Origin: an uncultured Clostridia bacterium
GTDB taxonomy: Bacteria > Bacillota > Clostridia > TANB77 > CAG-508
Assembly (NCBI GenBank): GCA_934167445.1
Contig: CAKPKJ010000003.1
Coordinates: forward strand, 134,117-198,116
Reading direction: 5' to 3'
Length of the DNA stretch: 64,000 bases
The notes under the pieces are model-generated. The model did not search any database, had not been told where the DNA came from, and saw only the letters and a list, made by a program, of their open reading frames with translations. Of the stretch, positions 43,258 through 52,221 are shown in pieces. The position numbers and the translations under genes are program-made. How positions within the stretch are numbered: the stretch's first letter is position 1; each line of letters starts with the position of its first letter.

Positions 43258-43743
43258 TTATTTTATTTTAAAAAGTGATGTGCCATATTCAACCATATCT
43301 TCATTTTTTACACATATTTCTACTATTTCTCCATCATATTCTGATTCTATTTCATTCATCAATTTCATAGCTTCTACTACGCATAACACTTGACCTTTAT
43401 GTACCTTATCTCCAATTTTTACAAATGGTTCTTTTTCAGGTGATGGACTTGCATAAAAGGTTCCCACCATAGGACTTTTTACAATTTTATAATTTTCTTC
43501 CTTCGTTAATTCTTCTTTAACTGTTGTTAATGATTGTTCTTGATTTTCAACTTTTACAGGTACAGTCATTGGAGCTCCCGCTTCTATAACATTTGATTGA
43601 GGTGCTGTTATTATAACTTCTTTTTGAGTATTTTTCTTCATTTTTATTTTTATTCCATCAGGAAATTCTATATCTACAGAATCTAATTTAGAATTTCCCA
43701 TATCGTCCATTAATTTTTTTATTTCACTATATTCCACTTTCAT
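43258..43743 (-). CDS. accB: Biotin carboxyl carrier protein of acetyl-CoA carboxylase
   Basis: The 161 aa have an N-terminal region (VEYSEIKKLMDDMGNSKLDS), a Pro/Val/Glu linker and the biotinyl domain (about 85-161) with VKSPMVGTFYASPSPEKEPF and the biotinylated lysine in VVEAMKLMNEIE. It carries carboxybiotin between AccC and the carboxyltransferase. It is preceded by fabF (43 bp) and followed by fabZ. Confidence 0.96.
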   Translation of the reverse strand: MKVEYSEIKKLMDDMGNSKLDSVDIEFPDGIKIKMKKNTQKEVIITAPQSNVIEAGAPMTVPVKVENQEQSLTTVKEELTKEENYKIVKSPMVGTFYASPSPEKEPFVKIGDKVHKGQVLCVVEAMKLMNEIESEYDGEIVEICVKNEDMVEYGTSLFKIK

Positions 43744-43786
43744 CTTCCTTTCTTTTAAAAGATTTATTTTATTACATTTTAAGTTT

Positions 43787-45031
43787 TTATCTTTCTTCCC
43801 ATTTTTTTAGTAAAATACTGCTGTTATGCCCACCAAATCCTAATGAATTTGACATTGCATATTTTACATCTACTTTTCTTCCTTTGTTTGGAACTATATC
43901 TAAGTCGCATTCTTCATCAGGAACTTTATAATTTATTGTTGCTGGAACATATCCTTCTTTTAATGCTTTACAACAAACAATTGCTTCAACTCCACCTGCT
44001 GCTCCTAATAAATGTCCTGTATTTCCTTTAGTTGAACTCACCATTACTTTTCTTGCTGCTTCTTCTCCTAATGCTGTTTTTATGGCTTGAGTTTCGCAAG
44101 AATCATTTAAATGTGTTGATGTGCCATGTGCATTTATATATGTTATTTTTTCTGGTTCTATATTAGCTTCTTTTATTGCATATTTCATAGCTCTTGCTCC
44201 ACCTTCACCTTCTGGTGCTGGTGATGTAATATGATATGCATCTGAACTTGCACCATATCCAACAATTTCAGCATATATCTTAGCTCCTCTTGATTTAGCA
44301 TGTTCAAGTTCTTCAAGAAGTACAATTCCTGCTCCTTCTCCCATTACAAATCCATTTCTTTCTTTGTCAAAAGGTATACTTGCTCTTGTTTTATCTTCTG
44401 ATTTGCTTAATGCTTTTATATTACTAAAACCTGCAATACTAAGTGGAGTAATTGATGCTTCAGTTCCTCCTGCTAGCATTACATCCTGATAACCATACTT
44501 TATTGTTCTAAAAGCATCTCCTATGCAATGTGTACCAGTTGCACAAGCTGTTACTATTGCTATAGATTCTCCTTTAGCTCCAATATCAATTGCTACATTT
44601 CCGGCAGCCATATTTGAAATTGCCATTGGTATGTACATTGGAGAAACTCTATCTGGACCTTTTTCTACGCATTTTCTGTTTTCTATTTCTATTGTTTCGA
44701 TTCCTCCAATTCCAGAGCCTATTGCAATTCCAACTCTTGTCATATCTTGTTCATCTTTATTTAATCCGCTGTCTTTCCAAGCCTCTCTTGAAGCAATAAT
44801 TGCATATTGAGAAAATTTATCTAATCTTCTAGCTTCTCTTCTTTCAAAATAATCTTCTGCATTATATTCTTTTAATTCTGCTGCTAATTTCACTTTAAAA
44901 TTTGTAGTATCAAATGCTGTAATTTTATCAATACCACATTTTCCCTCTTGTATTCCTTTCCAAAAATCATTTGTATTGTTTCCAATTGGTGTTATTGCTC
45001 CTAAACCTGTTATTACAACTCTTCTTTCCAT
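43787..45031 (-). CDS. fabF: Beta-ketoacyl-ACP synthase II
   Basis: The 414 aa follow the condensing-enzyme pattern: RRVVITGLGAITPIGNNTND, the active-site Cys in AIVTACATGTHCIGDAFRTI (about 163), and the two histidines in INAHGTSTHLND (about 304) and KGNTGHLLGAAGGVEAI (about 341). It elongates acyl-ACP with malonyl-ACP. It sits between fabG and accB in the fatty-acid cluster. Confidence 0.97.
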   Translation of the reverse strand: MERRVVITGLGAITPIGNNTNDFWKGIQEGKCGIDKITAFDTTNFKVKLAAELKEYNAEDYFERREARRLDKFSQYAIIASREAWKDSGLNKDEQDMTRVGIAIGSGIGGIETIEIENRKCVEKGPDRVSPMYIPMAISNMAAGNVAIDIGAKGESIAIVTACATGTHCIGDAFRTIKYGYQDVMLAGGTEASITPLSIAGFSNIKALSKSEDKTRASIPFDKERNGFVMGEGAGIVLLEELEHAKSRGAKIYAEIVGYGASSDAYHITSPAPEGEGGARAMKYAIKEANIEPEKITYINAHGTSTHLNDSCETQAIKTALGEEAARKVMVSSTKGNTGHLLGAAGGVEAIVCCKALKEGYVPATINYKVPDEECDLDIVPNKGRKVDVKYAMSNSLGFGGHNSSILLKKWEER

Positions 45032-45077
45032 TTTTTATATCTCCTTACATACATATTTATTTTTTAATTTTCGTTTC

Positions 45078-45818
45078 TTACATAACCATTCCACCATCAA
45101 CATTTATAACTTGCCCTGTAATATATGAGCTTTCTGCTGTTCCTAAAAAATATACTAATTTAGCAACTTCTTCTGCTGTTCCCATTCTTTTTAACGGTAT
45201 TTGTGAATTTATGTTTTCTTTTACATTATCTGATAATACATCTGTCATATCTGTTTTTATAAATCCTGGTGCAACTGCATTTGCTCTAATGTTTCTACTT
45301 GCAAGTTCTTTAGCTATACTTTTAGTAAAACCAATTACGCCTGCTTTTGATGCAGAATAGTTACACTGTCCAGCATTTCCTGCAACTCCAACAACTGATG
45401 CTAAATTAACTATACTTCCACATCTTTTTTTCATCATATATTTTGTTGCAAACTTTGTTATTAAAAATGTTCCTTTTAAATTAATATCTAAAACTTTTTC
45501 AAAATCTTCTTCACTCATTCTCATTAGTAAATTATCTTTAGTTATACCTGCATTATTTACTAAAACATCTATTTTTCCAAATTTTTCTATTGTTTGATTT
45601 ACTAAACCTTCTGCTTCTTCTTTATTTGATACATCAGCTTTTACTAATAATACTTTAACGCCTAAATCCTCAAATTCTTTTGTTAGTGTTTTTATATCCG
45701 TCTTTGCTGATACATAATTAATTAACACATTATATCCGTTTTCTGCAAATTTTTTTGCTATTGCTTTTCCAATTCCTCTTGCTGCTCCAGTTATTAATGC
45801 CACTTTATTTTCTTCCAT
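45078..45818 (-). CDS. fabG: 3-oxoacyl-ACP reductase
   Basis: The 246-aa short-chain dehydrogenase has VALITGAARGIGKAIAKKFA (NADP-binding TGxxxGIG, about 6-25), DVLVNNAGITKDNLLMRMSE (NNAG) and the Ser-Tyr-Lys triad in VNLASVVGVAGNAGQCNYSA followed by SKAG. It ends GQVINVDGGMVM. It reduces 3-ketoacyl-ACP. Its ATG shares one base with the fabD stop (TAATG), so the two are translationally coupled. Confidence 0.97.
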   Translation of the reverse strand: MEENKVALITGAARGIGKAIAKKFAENGYNVLINYVSAKTDIKTLTKEFEDLGVKVLLVKADVSNKEEAEGLVNQTIEKFGKIDVLVNNAGITKDNLLMRMSEEDFEKVLDINLKGTFLITKFATKYMMKKRCGSIVNLASVVGVAGNAGQCNYSASKAGVIGFTKSIAKELASRNIRANAVAPGFIKTDMTDVLSDNVKENINSQIPLKRMGTAEEVAKLVYFLGTAESSYITGQVINVDGGMVM

Positions 45819-46750
45819 TAAATTTCCTCCTTTAAATAATTTTCTAAGGTTTCTATATTATTTATGTTATATGTTTTTGCTTCTTTTATATCCTTTTTAA
45901 TAAATCCGGTTAATGCTTTTCCTGGGCCTATTTCTATATATTCATCTATATTCTCATTTTCCATTAATTCTATTGTTTTATCAAACCTAACTGGATTTAC
46001 AATATGTTCTGCTAAAATTTGTTTTAAATTTTCATTTTCCAAATAATAATTTCCATCAATATTTTTTATTACTTTTACCTTTCCTTTATTAAAAGTTATT
46101 TTGTCTAATTCTTTTGAATACTCTTCTTTAGCTTTTTCTAATTTTTTCGTATGGAATGGGCCACTAGTTTTTAGCGGTATTACTCTTTTAGCTCCTAGTT
46201 CCTTTAATTTTATTGTTGCTTCATTTATTGCACATTCTTCTCCAGATATTACTGTTTGAATCTTACAATTATAATTTGCTGGTGTAATAAACTTTCCTGT
46301 TTTTTCTATTTGTTTACACACTTCTTCTATTTTACTAGAGTTTAATCCAATTACAGCAGCCATTTCAAACTTTTTATTTGGTAATAAATGTTGCATATAA
46401 TATCCTCTCTTTTTTATTAGCTTTATTCCATCCTCAAATGAAATAACTCCTGAATATATTAATGCTGTATATTCTCCTAAACTTAGCCCTGTAGCTATTT
46501 GTGCTTCTATATTGTGCAATCTTAAAACCTCCAAGATTGCTAAACTAGTTGTTAATATTGCAATTTGTGTATTTTCTGTTTTCATCAATTCTTCTTCTGG
46601 TCCTTCAAAACATATTTTTTTTATATCCATTCCAGATATTTCTGATGCCTTATCATATATTTTTCTTGCTTCTTCATATTTTTCATAAAAATCTTTTCCC
46701 ATTCCAACTGATTGTGCTCCTTGTCCTGGAAATAAAAATGCTCTTTTCAT
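45818..46750 (-). CDS. fabD: Malonyl-CoA:ACP transacylase
   Basis: The 310 aa begin AFLFPGQGAQSVGMGKDFYE. The nucleophile is Ser in IATGLSLGEYTALIYSG (about 90), with Leu where many species have His (GHSLGE). QTVISGEECAIN lies near 160 and the catalytic His is in KTSGPFHTKKLEKA (about 200). YIEIGPGKALTGFIKK ends the domain. It loads malonyl groups on ACP. It lies 33 bp after fabH; no acpP gene is present between them. Confidence 0.96.
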   Translation of the reverse strand: MKRAFLFPGQGAQSVGMGKDFYEKYEEARKIYDKASEISGMDIKKICFEGPEEELMKTENTQIAILTTSLAILEVLRLHNIEAQIATGLSLGEYTALIYSGVISFEDGIKLIKKRGYYMQHLLPNKKFEMAAVIGLNSSKIEEVCKQIEKTGKFITPANYNCKIQTVISGEECAINEATIKLKELGAKRVIPLKTSGPFHTKKLEKAKEEYSKELDKITFNKGKVKVIKNIDGNYYLENENLKQILAEHIVNPVRFDKTIELMENENIDEYIEIGPGKALTGFIKKDIKEAKTYNINNIETLENYLKEEI

Positions 46751-46783
46751 CTTATCTAATTCCTTTTCTTTAATATTTTTTAT

Positions 46784-47704
46784 TTAAAATTCCATCAAAA
46801 TACTTCCTGTATTTAGTCCTCCACCATATCCTAATAAGATAATTTTATCATCTTCTTGTAATAAGTCATTTTCCATCATTTCTGCTATAGCTATTGGGAT
46901 GCTTGCACAAAATGTGTTTCCTATTTTTTGGATATTTATATACATTTTATCTTGTGAAATTCTTAATTTTTTAGCTATTGAATTTAGTATTTTTAAATTT
47001 GATTGATGTGGAATTATATATTTTATATTTTCCATACTTTCGTTTGCTATTTCTAGCAATCTATTTATATTGTCTACTGGTTCTGTTACTGCATATTTAT
47101 AAACTTCTTTGCCCTTCATTTTGATATTTTCCCCTATCTTATATGACAATATATCTTTTAAATCTTCTTTTGCTTCTATATTAGCTTTATACATTTTGGC
47201 TTTCATTGTTTTTTGTAGAAGAACAGCTCCTGCCCCATCTGCTAAAACAGCCATTGTTCCTAAATCATTTGTGTCTATCGTTTTTGATAATTTATCCACT
47301 CCAACCACTAATGCTTTATTTATTCTTCCTGTTTCTATATATATTTTTGCTATGTCAATTGCATTTATAAAGCCTCCACATCCAGCCAAAATATCTAAAC
47401 ACATACATTGGGTTATTTTAAAATGTTTTTGTATTTGATTAGATATTCCTGGCATTGCATTATTACTGGATGTTGTTGCTACAATTATCATTTCAACATC
47501 TTGTAATTTGTCTATATCTATCTTTTCTACTGCTTTTACTGCCATTTCTTCTATGCTTTCATTAATTGCATAATATCTTTTTTCTATACCTGTTCTGCTT
47601 TTTATAAAATCTTTTTTGAATTTAAACCTGTTTTCTATTTCACTATTTAAAATTTTGCTTTTAGGTATATATGCTTTTCCGTCTACAATTTGTATATAAT
47701 TCAT
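46784..47704 (-). CDS. fabH: Beta-ketoacyl-ACP synthase III
   Basis: The 306 aa fit KAS III: RTGIEKRYYAINESIEEMAV, the active-site Cys in LDILAGCGGFINAIDIAKI (about 107), the His in YIIPHQSNLKILNSIAKKLR (about 226) and the Asn in IGNTFCASIPIAIAEMM (about 256; the usual motif is NTSAASIP). It starts chains from acetyl-CoA and malonyl-ACP. A GAGGAAGAT site precedes the ATG. It is the first gene of the fatty-acid cluster, downstream of the terminator at 47779-47843. Confidence 0.94.
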   Translation of the reverse strand: MNYIQIVDGKAYIPKSKILNSEIENRFKFKKDFIKSRTGIEKRYYAINESIEEMAVKAVEKIDIDKLQDVEMIIVATTSSNNAMPGISNQIQKHFKITQCMCLDILAGCGGFINAIDIAKIYIETGRINKALVVGVDKLSKTIDTNDLGTMAVLADGAGAVLLQKTMKAKMYKANIEAKEDLKDILSYKIGENIKMKGKEVYKYAVTEPVDNINRLLEIANESMENIKYIIPHQSNLKILNSIAKKLRISQDKMYINIQKIGNTFCASIPIAIAEMMENDLLQEDDKIILLGYGGGLNTGSILMEF

Positions 47705-47778
47705 ATCTTCCTCTCTTTTCCTCTATATTTATATACTATTTTTTTATTTTTTTCTATTAGTCTGATTGGTCAATAAAA

Positions 47779-47843
47779 AAAATAGATTAAGTTTTTAACA
47801 AGACTACTTTAAAAGTAGCTTCGTTTTTAGCTTAATCTATTTT
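47779..47843 (-). terminator. Intrinsic terminator of the WG-repeat gene
   Basis: A 13-bp stem (AAAATAGATTAAG / CTTAATCTATTTT) encloses an inner CTACTTTAAAAGTAG hairpin. On the minus strand it is followed by TTTTTTATT. It separates the WG-repeat gene from fabH. Confidence 0.8.
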
Positions 47844-47869
47844 TATTATTCTTGGTTATTATTTATTTC

Positions 47870-49393
47870 TTAATTTTGCTCATCACTTTGTTGTTCTTCA
47901 CTCGGTTGTTCTGCATCTTGTTGCTGTCCTTGTTGTCCTTCTTGTGCTTGCTGCTCCTGATTATTATTTTCTTTATTAGTGTTATCAGAATTACTATTAT
48001 CGCTTGTGTTATTAGTATTATTTGAATTATTATTTGTATTTAAATTTACTGTTGTATTTTCATTTTTACTTACACCTATTTTTTTCAAATATTCTTCTGC
48101 ATCCATTGTTCCATTATTAGCTGTTATATAATAATGTTTTTGTCCACCACTTATTGTCATATATATATCGTCTGCAACTGGTGCTGCAAAAAGTTCTTGC
48201 CCTAATGAACTTAATAATGTATATTTTTTATTTTTACAAGCAACTAATACATTATAATCAGGTATTACTAATAAACTTAAAGCATCTTTATTGCTTGTTG
48301 TTACATATCCAAAACTATCATATGTATAATCAACTACTTGTTTTCCATTTTTGTCATATAATCCCCACATTTTATCTTTTCTTGCAGGAATTAAGTTTCC
48401 AGCTAATATATATTTATTTTTTATATTATTTTGGTCAAATGATGATATATCCATTCCTATTTCATCATTTTCTATATATATTTTGGTATTTCCTGTTAAA
48501 TCAAGTACACCATATTTTTTATCTTTTTGTGCTACATACAATCCAGCATCACTGCTCATTAATTCGATTGAATCATATAAAGGTTGTACTTTTGTTTTTC
48601 CTGTTTTATCTAATATTCCAACTTTTTTATTGCTTGTAATTTTAAAGTCTCCTATTTCTGGCAAATATGTAATGTCATCATATTTAGCTTCTAATATTGG
48701 TTTTCCATCTAAATCAATTACAGCATATACTGGGTTATTATCTCCTTTTGCTACAACTAGCATATCTTGTAAAATTGCCTTTTGATTTGCAAATACTGTG
48801 CTTATTTCTTTGTATCCATTATCTAAAGCAACAGATGAATATGCTTGTACTAAATATGGTAAAGTATAGATGTTAACTCTATTTTTGTCTTGATTGTACA
48901 CAAAGCTTACATTAAATGCTTTTTCTATTGCTTCTGAGCTTGCATATAAAACTCCGTTTTTAGCTATAATAGGCTTTTTAATGTTGTCAATTTCATAATT
49001 AGCTTTTGTTACTGTTAAATCTAATTTTTCAATTTGAGTTGAACCTAATACAAAATTAGCAACCTCATTATCATTTTGAACATAGCATTTACTTTTTTCT
49101 TGAGATTTTTCCTCATAATTTCCATCATAACTGTCATAGTTCAAATAACTTGCTATTCCTTTAATTGGTGCATATATTGTACCATCATCGTCAAATACTA
49201 GCATATTTTTTACTTTTTCGTTAACTTGTCCATCTACAACGGCTCTTAATGCTGTACTTTCAATATAAAATAGATATATTGCGATGCTTATTATTATTAA
49301 TATTAATAAAATTATAGCAATTAATATAATTCTAGTTGTATGTTTTTTCTTGTTTTGTTCTTTGTCTCGAACGCTTTCTTCAATTAAATTCAT
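47870..49393 (-). CDS. Membrane-anchored WG-repeat protein
   Basis: The 507 aa start with a basic tail and one transmembrane helix (about 21-44). A copper-amine-oxidase-N-like stalk region follows (about 60-180, GTIYAPIKGIASYLNYDSYD, NGVLYASSEAIEKAFNVSF). About four WG-type beta repeats lie at about 215-400: YAVIDLDGKPILEAKYDDIT, VGILDKTGKTKVQPLYDSIE, YGVLDLTGNTKIY and WGLYDKNGKQVVDYTYDSFG. A long Asn/Gln/Glu-rich tail ends the protein. The repeats probably form an extracellular beta-propeller-like or solenoid surface. The function is unknown. GTAGGAGGGG gives a strong ribosome site. It follows tgt by 11 bp. Confidence 0.85.
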   Translation of the reverse strand: MNLIEESVRDKEQNKKKHTTRIILIAIILLILIIISIAIYLFYIESTALRAVVDGQVNEKVKNMLVFDDDGTIYAPIKGIASYLNYDSYDGNYEEKSQEKSKCYVQNDNEVANFVLGSTQIEKLDLTVTKANYEIDNIKKPIIAKNGVLYASSEAIEKAFNVSFVYNQDKNRVNIYTLPYLVQAYSSVALDNGYKEISTVFANQKAILQDMLVVAKGDNNPVYAVIDLDGKPILEAKYDDITYLPEIGDFKITSNKKVGILDKTGKTKVQPLYDSIELMSSDAGLYVAQKDKKYGVLDLTGNTKIYIENDEIGMDISSFDQNNIKNKYILAGNLIPARKDKMWGLYDKNGKQVVDYTYDSFGYVTTSNKDALSLLVIPDYNVLVACKNKKYTLLSSLGQELFAAPVADDIYMTISGGQKHYYITANNGTMDAEEYLKKIGVSKNENTTVNLNTNNNSNNTNNTSDNSNSDNTNKENNNQEQQAQEGQQGQQQDAEQPSEEQQSDEQN

Positions 49394-49404
49394 TTGTTCC
49401 CCTC

Positions 49405-50532
49405 CTACTTTGTGTATCCATATTTTTTATAAAACTCATCTCTAAAGTTTCCTAAATTATCATTCTCTATTTCTATTCTAACCTTTTCCATTAAATTAGT
49501 CAAGAATCTTAAGTTATGTATTGATAATAATCTAACACCTAGTATTTCATTTGCTTTTATTAAATGTCTTATATATCCTCTGGTATAGTTTTTGCAAGTA
49601 TAACAGTCACATTCTGGGTCTAATGGTGTCCAGTCTCTTTCATATGTTGCATTTCTTACAACTACTTTTCCATGTGATGTTAATGCAGTTCCATTTCTTG
49701 CAATTCTTGTTGGTAATACACAATCACACATATCAATTCCAGCAATTGCAGCTTCGATTAAATAATCAGGCGTTCCAACTCCCATTAAATATCTTGGCTT
49801 GTCTTTAGGCATAAGTGGTGTTGTATAACGCAAAATATCTAAAAAGATATCTTTAGGTTCTCCTACACTTATTCCTCCAATGGCATATCCTGGTAAATCC
49901 AAGTCAATTAAATCTTTGGCACTTTGCTCTCTTAAATCTTTATAAAAACCACCTTGAATAATACCGAATAATGATTGCTTATCAACTGTTTTATGAGCTT
50001 CTTTACATCTTTTAGCCCATCTAGTTGTTCTCTCCATAGAATTTTTAGTATATTCATATGTTGACGGATATGGGCAACATTCATCAAAAGCCATTATTAT
50101 ATCTGCACCTAAATCTTCTTCTGTTTCCATTACAGATTCTGGAGAAAAGAAATGTTTACTTCCATCTAAATGTGATTTAAATTCAACACCTTCTTCTGAT
50201 ATTGTTCTTAAATCACCTAAACTAAATACTTGAAATCCTCCACTATCAGTTAATATCGGTCTATCCCATCTCATAAAATTGTGAAGTCCACCTGCTTCTT
50301 TTACAATTTTACTTCCTGGGCGTAAATATAAATGATATGTATTTGATAATATAATTTGAGCTTTTACTTCTTCTTTTAATTCCTCTGGCGTCATTGATTT
50401 CACTGTGGCTTGTGTTCCAACTGGCATAAATATTGGAGTTTGTATATCTCCATGTGGTGTATGTATTACTCCTCTTCTTGCTCCTGTTTGTTTACATTCA
50501 TGTAATAATTCATATGTTACTGCTGGTTTCAT
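49405..50532 (-). CDS. tgt: tRNA-guanine transglycosylase
   Basis: The 375-aa TIM-barrel enzyme has GARRGVIHTPHGDIQTPIFM, the proton-donor Asp in ILTDSGGFQVFSLGDL (about 94), the nucleophile Asp in GIDMCDCVLPTRIARNGTAL (about 265) and the zinc site CDCYTCKNYTRGYIRHL (about 308-325) with its His. It exchanges guanine-34 for preQ1 in tRNA. A TTAGGAGGAA site precedes the ATG. It follows queA, but a REP-like pair lies in the 129-bp gap. Confidence 0.97.
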   Translation of the reverse strand: MKPAVTYELLHECKQTGARRGVIHTPHGDIQTPIFMPVGTQATVKSMTPEELKEEVKAQIILSNTYHLYLRPGSKIVKEAGGLHNFMRWDRPILTDSGGFQVFSLGDLRTISEEGVEFKSHLDGSKHFFSPESVMETEEDLGADIIMAFDECCPYPSTYEYTKNSMERTTRWAKRCKEAHKTVDKQSLFGIIQGGFYKDLREQSAKDLIDLDLPGYAIGGISVGEPKDIFLDILRYTTPLMPKDKPRYLMGVGTPDYLIEAAIAGIDMCDCVLPTRIARNGTALTSHGKVVVRNATYERDWTPLDPECDCYTCKNYTRGYIRHLIKANEILGVRLLSIHNLRFLTNLMEKVRIEIENDNLGNFRDEFYKKYGYTK

Positions 50533-50542
50533 ATTTCCTCCT

Positions 50543-50576
50543 AATGATTTTGGGGTCGGAGCAAAAAATCATTTTT
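50543..50576 (+). repeat. REP-like palindromic unit C (34 bp)
   Basis: Same design as units A and B, with core GGGGTCGGAGC (T in place of A). It is exactly inverted relative to 50633-50666, with a 56-bp spacer unrelated to the spacer at 34436-34486. Confidence 0.8.
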
Positions 50577-50632
50577 GCCCATTGCCCAAAATTCAATTTT
50601 CTATTTTTATATTTACTATTCACTACTATTCT

Positions 50633-50666
50633 AAAAATGATTTTTTGCTCCGACCCCAAAATCATT
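50633..50666 (-). repeat. REP-like palindromic unit D (34 bp)
   Basis: Inverted partner of unit C. The stop codon TGA of queA (50664-50662) lies inside it. Confidence 0.8.
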
Positions 50667-51684
50667 TTATTAACATAGCATCTCCAAAACTAAAAAATCT
50701 ATATTTTTGTTTTACCGCTTCTTTATATGCTCTCATTATATAATCTTTTCCTGCTAGTGCAGAAACTAACATTACTAATGTTGATTGTGGTAAATGGAAG
50801 TTTGTTATTAATGCATCTAAGCATCTGAATTTATATCCTGGATATATAAATATTTGTGTATCTCCTTCAGTTGGTTTTACATATCCATTATCATCAGCAA
50901 TTGTTTCCAATACTCTACAAGATGTTGTTCCTACTGCAATTACTCTATGTCCTGATTTTTTTGCTTTATTTATTTTTTCACAATCTTCTTCTTTTATATA
51001 AAAATGTTCTGAATGCATTTGATGTGCTTCAACTGTGTCCTCTTTTACTGGTCTAAATGTACCAATTCCAACATGTAATGTTACATTTGCTATATCTATT
51101 CCTTTTTCTTCTATTTTCTTTAAAAGTTCTGGAGTAAAATGTAGTCCTGCTGTTGGTGCTGCTGCTGAACCTTCATATTTTGCATATACTGTTTGGTATC
51201 TATCGTTTTCTTTCAAACTTTCATGTATATATGGTGGTAATGGCATTAATCCAATTTTGTCTAATATTTCATTGAAGATTCCTTCATAATGAAATTCAAC
51301 TTTTCTAGTTCCTCCTGGCATTGTATCTAAAACTTCTGCTTTTAATAATCCATCTCCAAATATTACTTTTGCTCCTATATGTAATTTGTTTCCAGGTCTT
51401 ACTATACATTCCCATATATCTTTTTCCATATTATTTAATAATAGAAATTCAACTTTTGCTCCTGTTTCTTTTTTACCATATAATCTTGCTGGTATTACTT
51501 TTGTATTATTTCTAACCAATACATCTCCTGGTTCTAAATAGTCAATTATATCTTTAAAATGTTTATGTTCAATTGTTTGTTCTTTTCTATCTAATACCAT
51601 TAATCGTGATTCGTCTCTTTTTTCTATCGGTGTTTGTGCTATTAGTTCTTCTGGTAATTCATAATCAAAATCTGTAACCTTCAT
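50662..51684 (-). CDS. queA: S-adenosylmethionine:tRNA ribosyltransferase-isomerase
   Basis: The 340 aa match QueA throughout: FDYELPEELIAQTPIEKRDE, DYLEPGDVLVRNNTKVIPAR, LPLPPYIHESLKENDRYQTV-like text near 150, PTAGLHFTPELLKKIEEKGI (about 178) and ITNFHLPQSTLVMLVSALAG (about 300). It makes epoxyqueuosine-34 in tRNA after Tgt. The last codons (MLIK) and the stop codon run into the REP-like unit D. Confidence 0.97.
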   Translation of the reverse strand: MKVTDFDYELPEELIAQTPIEKRDESRLMVLDRKEQTIEHKHFKDIIDYLEPGDVLVRNNTKVIPARLYGKKETGAKVEFLLLNNMEKDIWECIVRPGNKLHIGAKVIFGDGLLKAEVLDTMPGGTRKVEFHYEGIFNEILDKIGLMPLPPYIHESLKENDRYQTVYAKYEGSAAAPTAGLHFTPELLKKIEEKGIDIANVTLHVGIGTFRPVKEDTVEAHQMHSEHFYIKEEDCEKINKAKKSGHRVIAVGTTSCRVLETIADDNGYVKPTEGDTQIFIYPGYKFRCLDALITNFHLPQSTLVMLVSALAGKDYIMRAYKEAVKQKYRFFSFGDAMLIK

Positions 51685-51724
51685 TTTAGTTATATGCCTT
51701 CTTTCCTTTTATTTAGTTAATTTC

Positions 51725-52186
51725 TTATTTGTTTTCTTGAAATTTACTAAAAATTTTCTTTATTACTTCTTGTGTTTCTTCTATAAAATTTTTTGGTTGT
51801 TTAAATACTGTAGTTATTGCATACGAATTTTGAAAATCACTACTTTTGGCAGGTTTTAAGGTATATATTTCTTCTGGTAGTCCAATTTTTCCACTAGTTG
51901 TTTCAATATTCTTATTCATATAATCTTTGTACCATTTTTCCTGTCCATATAATTTTTCATTTTTGTATCCATATTTTTCATAATCATGTAATTCCGGTCT
52001 TTCATATCCATATTCTTTTGCATTTCTTTCTAATGTGTGTAAAAATTCATGCAGAAATACTTCTTCTGGAAATTGATTTACACCTGTTTTATATTTATAT
52101 ATATAGCTTTTTTCATCATTCGGTAATCTGATATTTGAAAATCCAATTCCATAATAGTCCATTCCTCCGAAGTCCAATCCAATCAT
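51725..52186 (-). CDS. C-terminal part of an interrupted metallopeptidase-like protein
   Basis: The 153-aa frame begins at an ATG without a clear ribosome site and continues the protein encoded upstream. It holds a zinc-binding HEFLHTLERNAKEYG (HExxH, about residues 46-60) preceded by VNQFPEEVF. A Tyr/Lys-rich stretch follows (YGYERPELHDYEKYGYKNEK). The end is KNFIEETQEVIKKIFSKFQE. Reading it as part of one 447-aa protein requires two +1 shifts at CGG codons (52221 and 52169). With them, the joined text reads ...VVMKL-GDETHEDDIEINDWIGL-GGMDYYGIGFSNIRLPN. It is probably a secreted zinc peptidase; the family was not identified. Confidence 0.7.
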   Translation of the reverse strand: MIGLDFGGMDYYGIGFSNIRLPNDEKSYIYKYKTGVNQFPEEVFLHEFLHTLERNAKEYGYERPELHDYEKYGYKNEKLYGQEKWYKDYMNKNIETTSGKIGLPEEIYTLKPAKSSDFQNSYAITTVFKQPKNFIEETQEVIKKIFSKFQENK

Positions 52187-52221
52187 TTATTTCTATATCA
52201 TCTTCATGTGTTTCGTCTCCG
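52167..52221 (-). other. Two CGG +1 shift sites in the metallopeptidase-like gene
   Basis: Site 1 is UUA-CGG-AGA (CGG 52221-52219) and site 2 is CUU-CGG-AGG (CGG 52169-52167). Skipping the C at each gives GGA as the next codon and opens a continuous frame from 53070 to 51725 (447 aa). Confidence 0.75.

Noticed and set aside
47745..47773. ATTGACC...GACTAAT upstream of fabH as a FapR- or FabT-type operator with promoter
   Set aside because: The arms match at only 4 of 7 positions, no clear FapR or FabT consensus is present and the -10 box (AAAATA) is weak.
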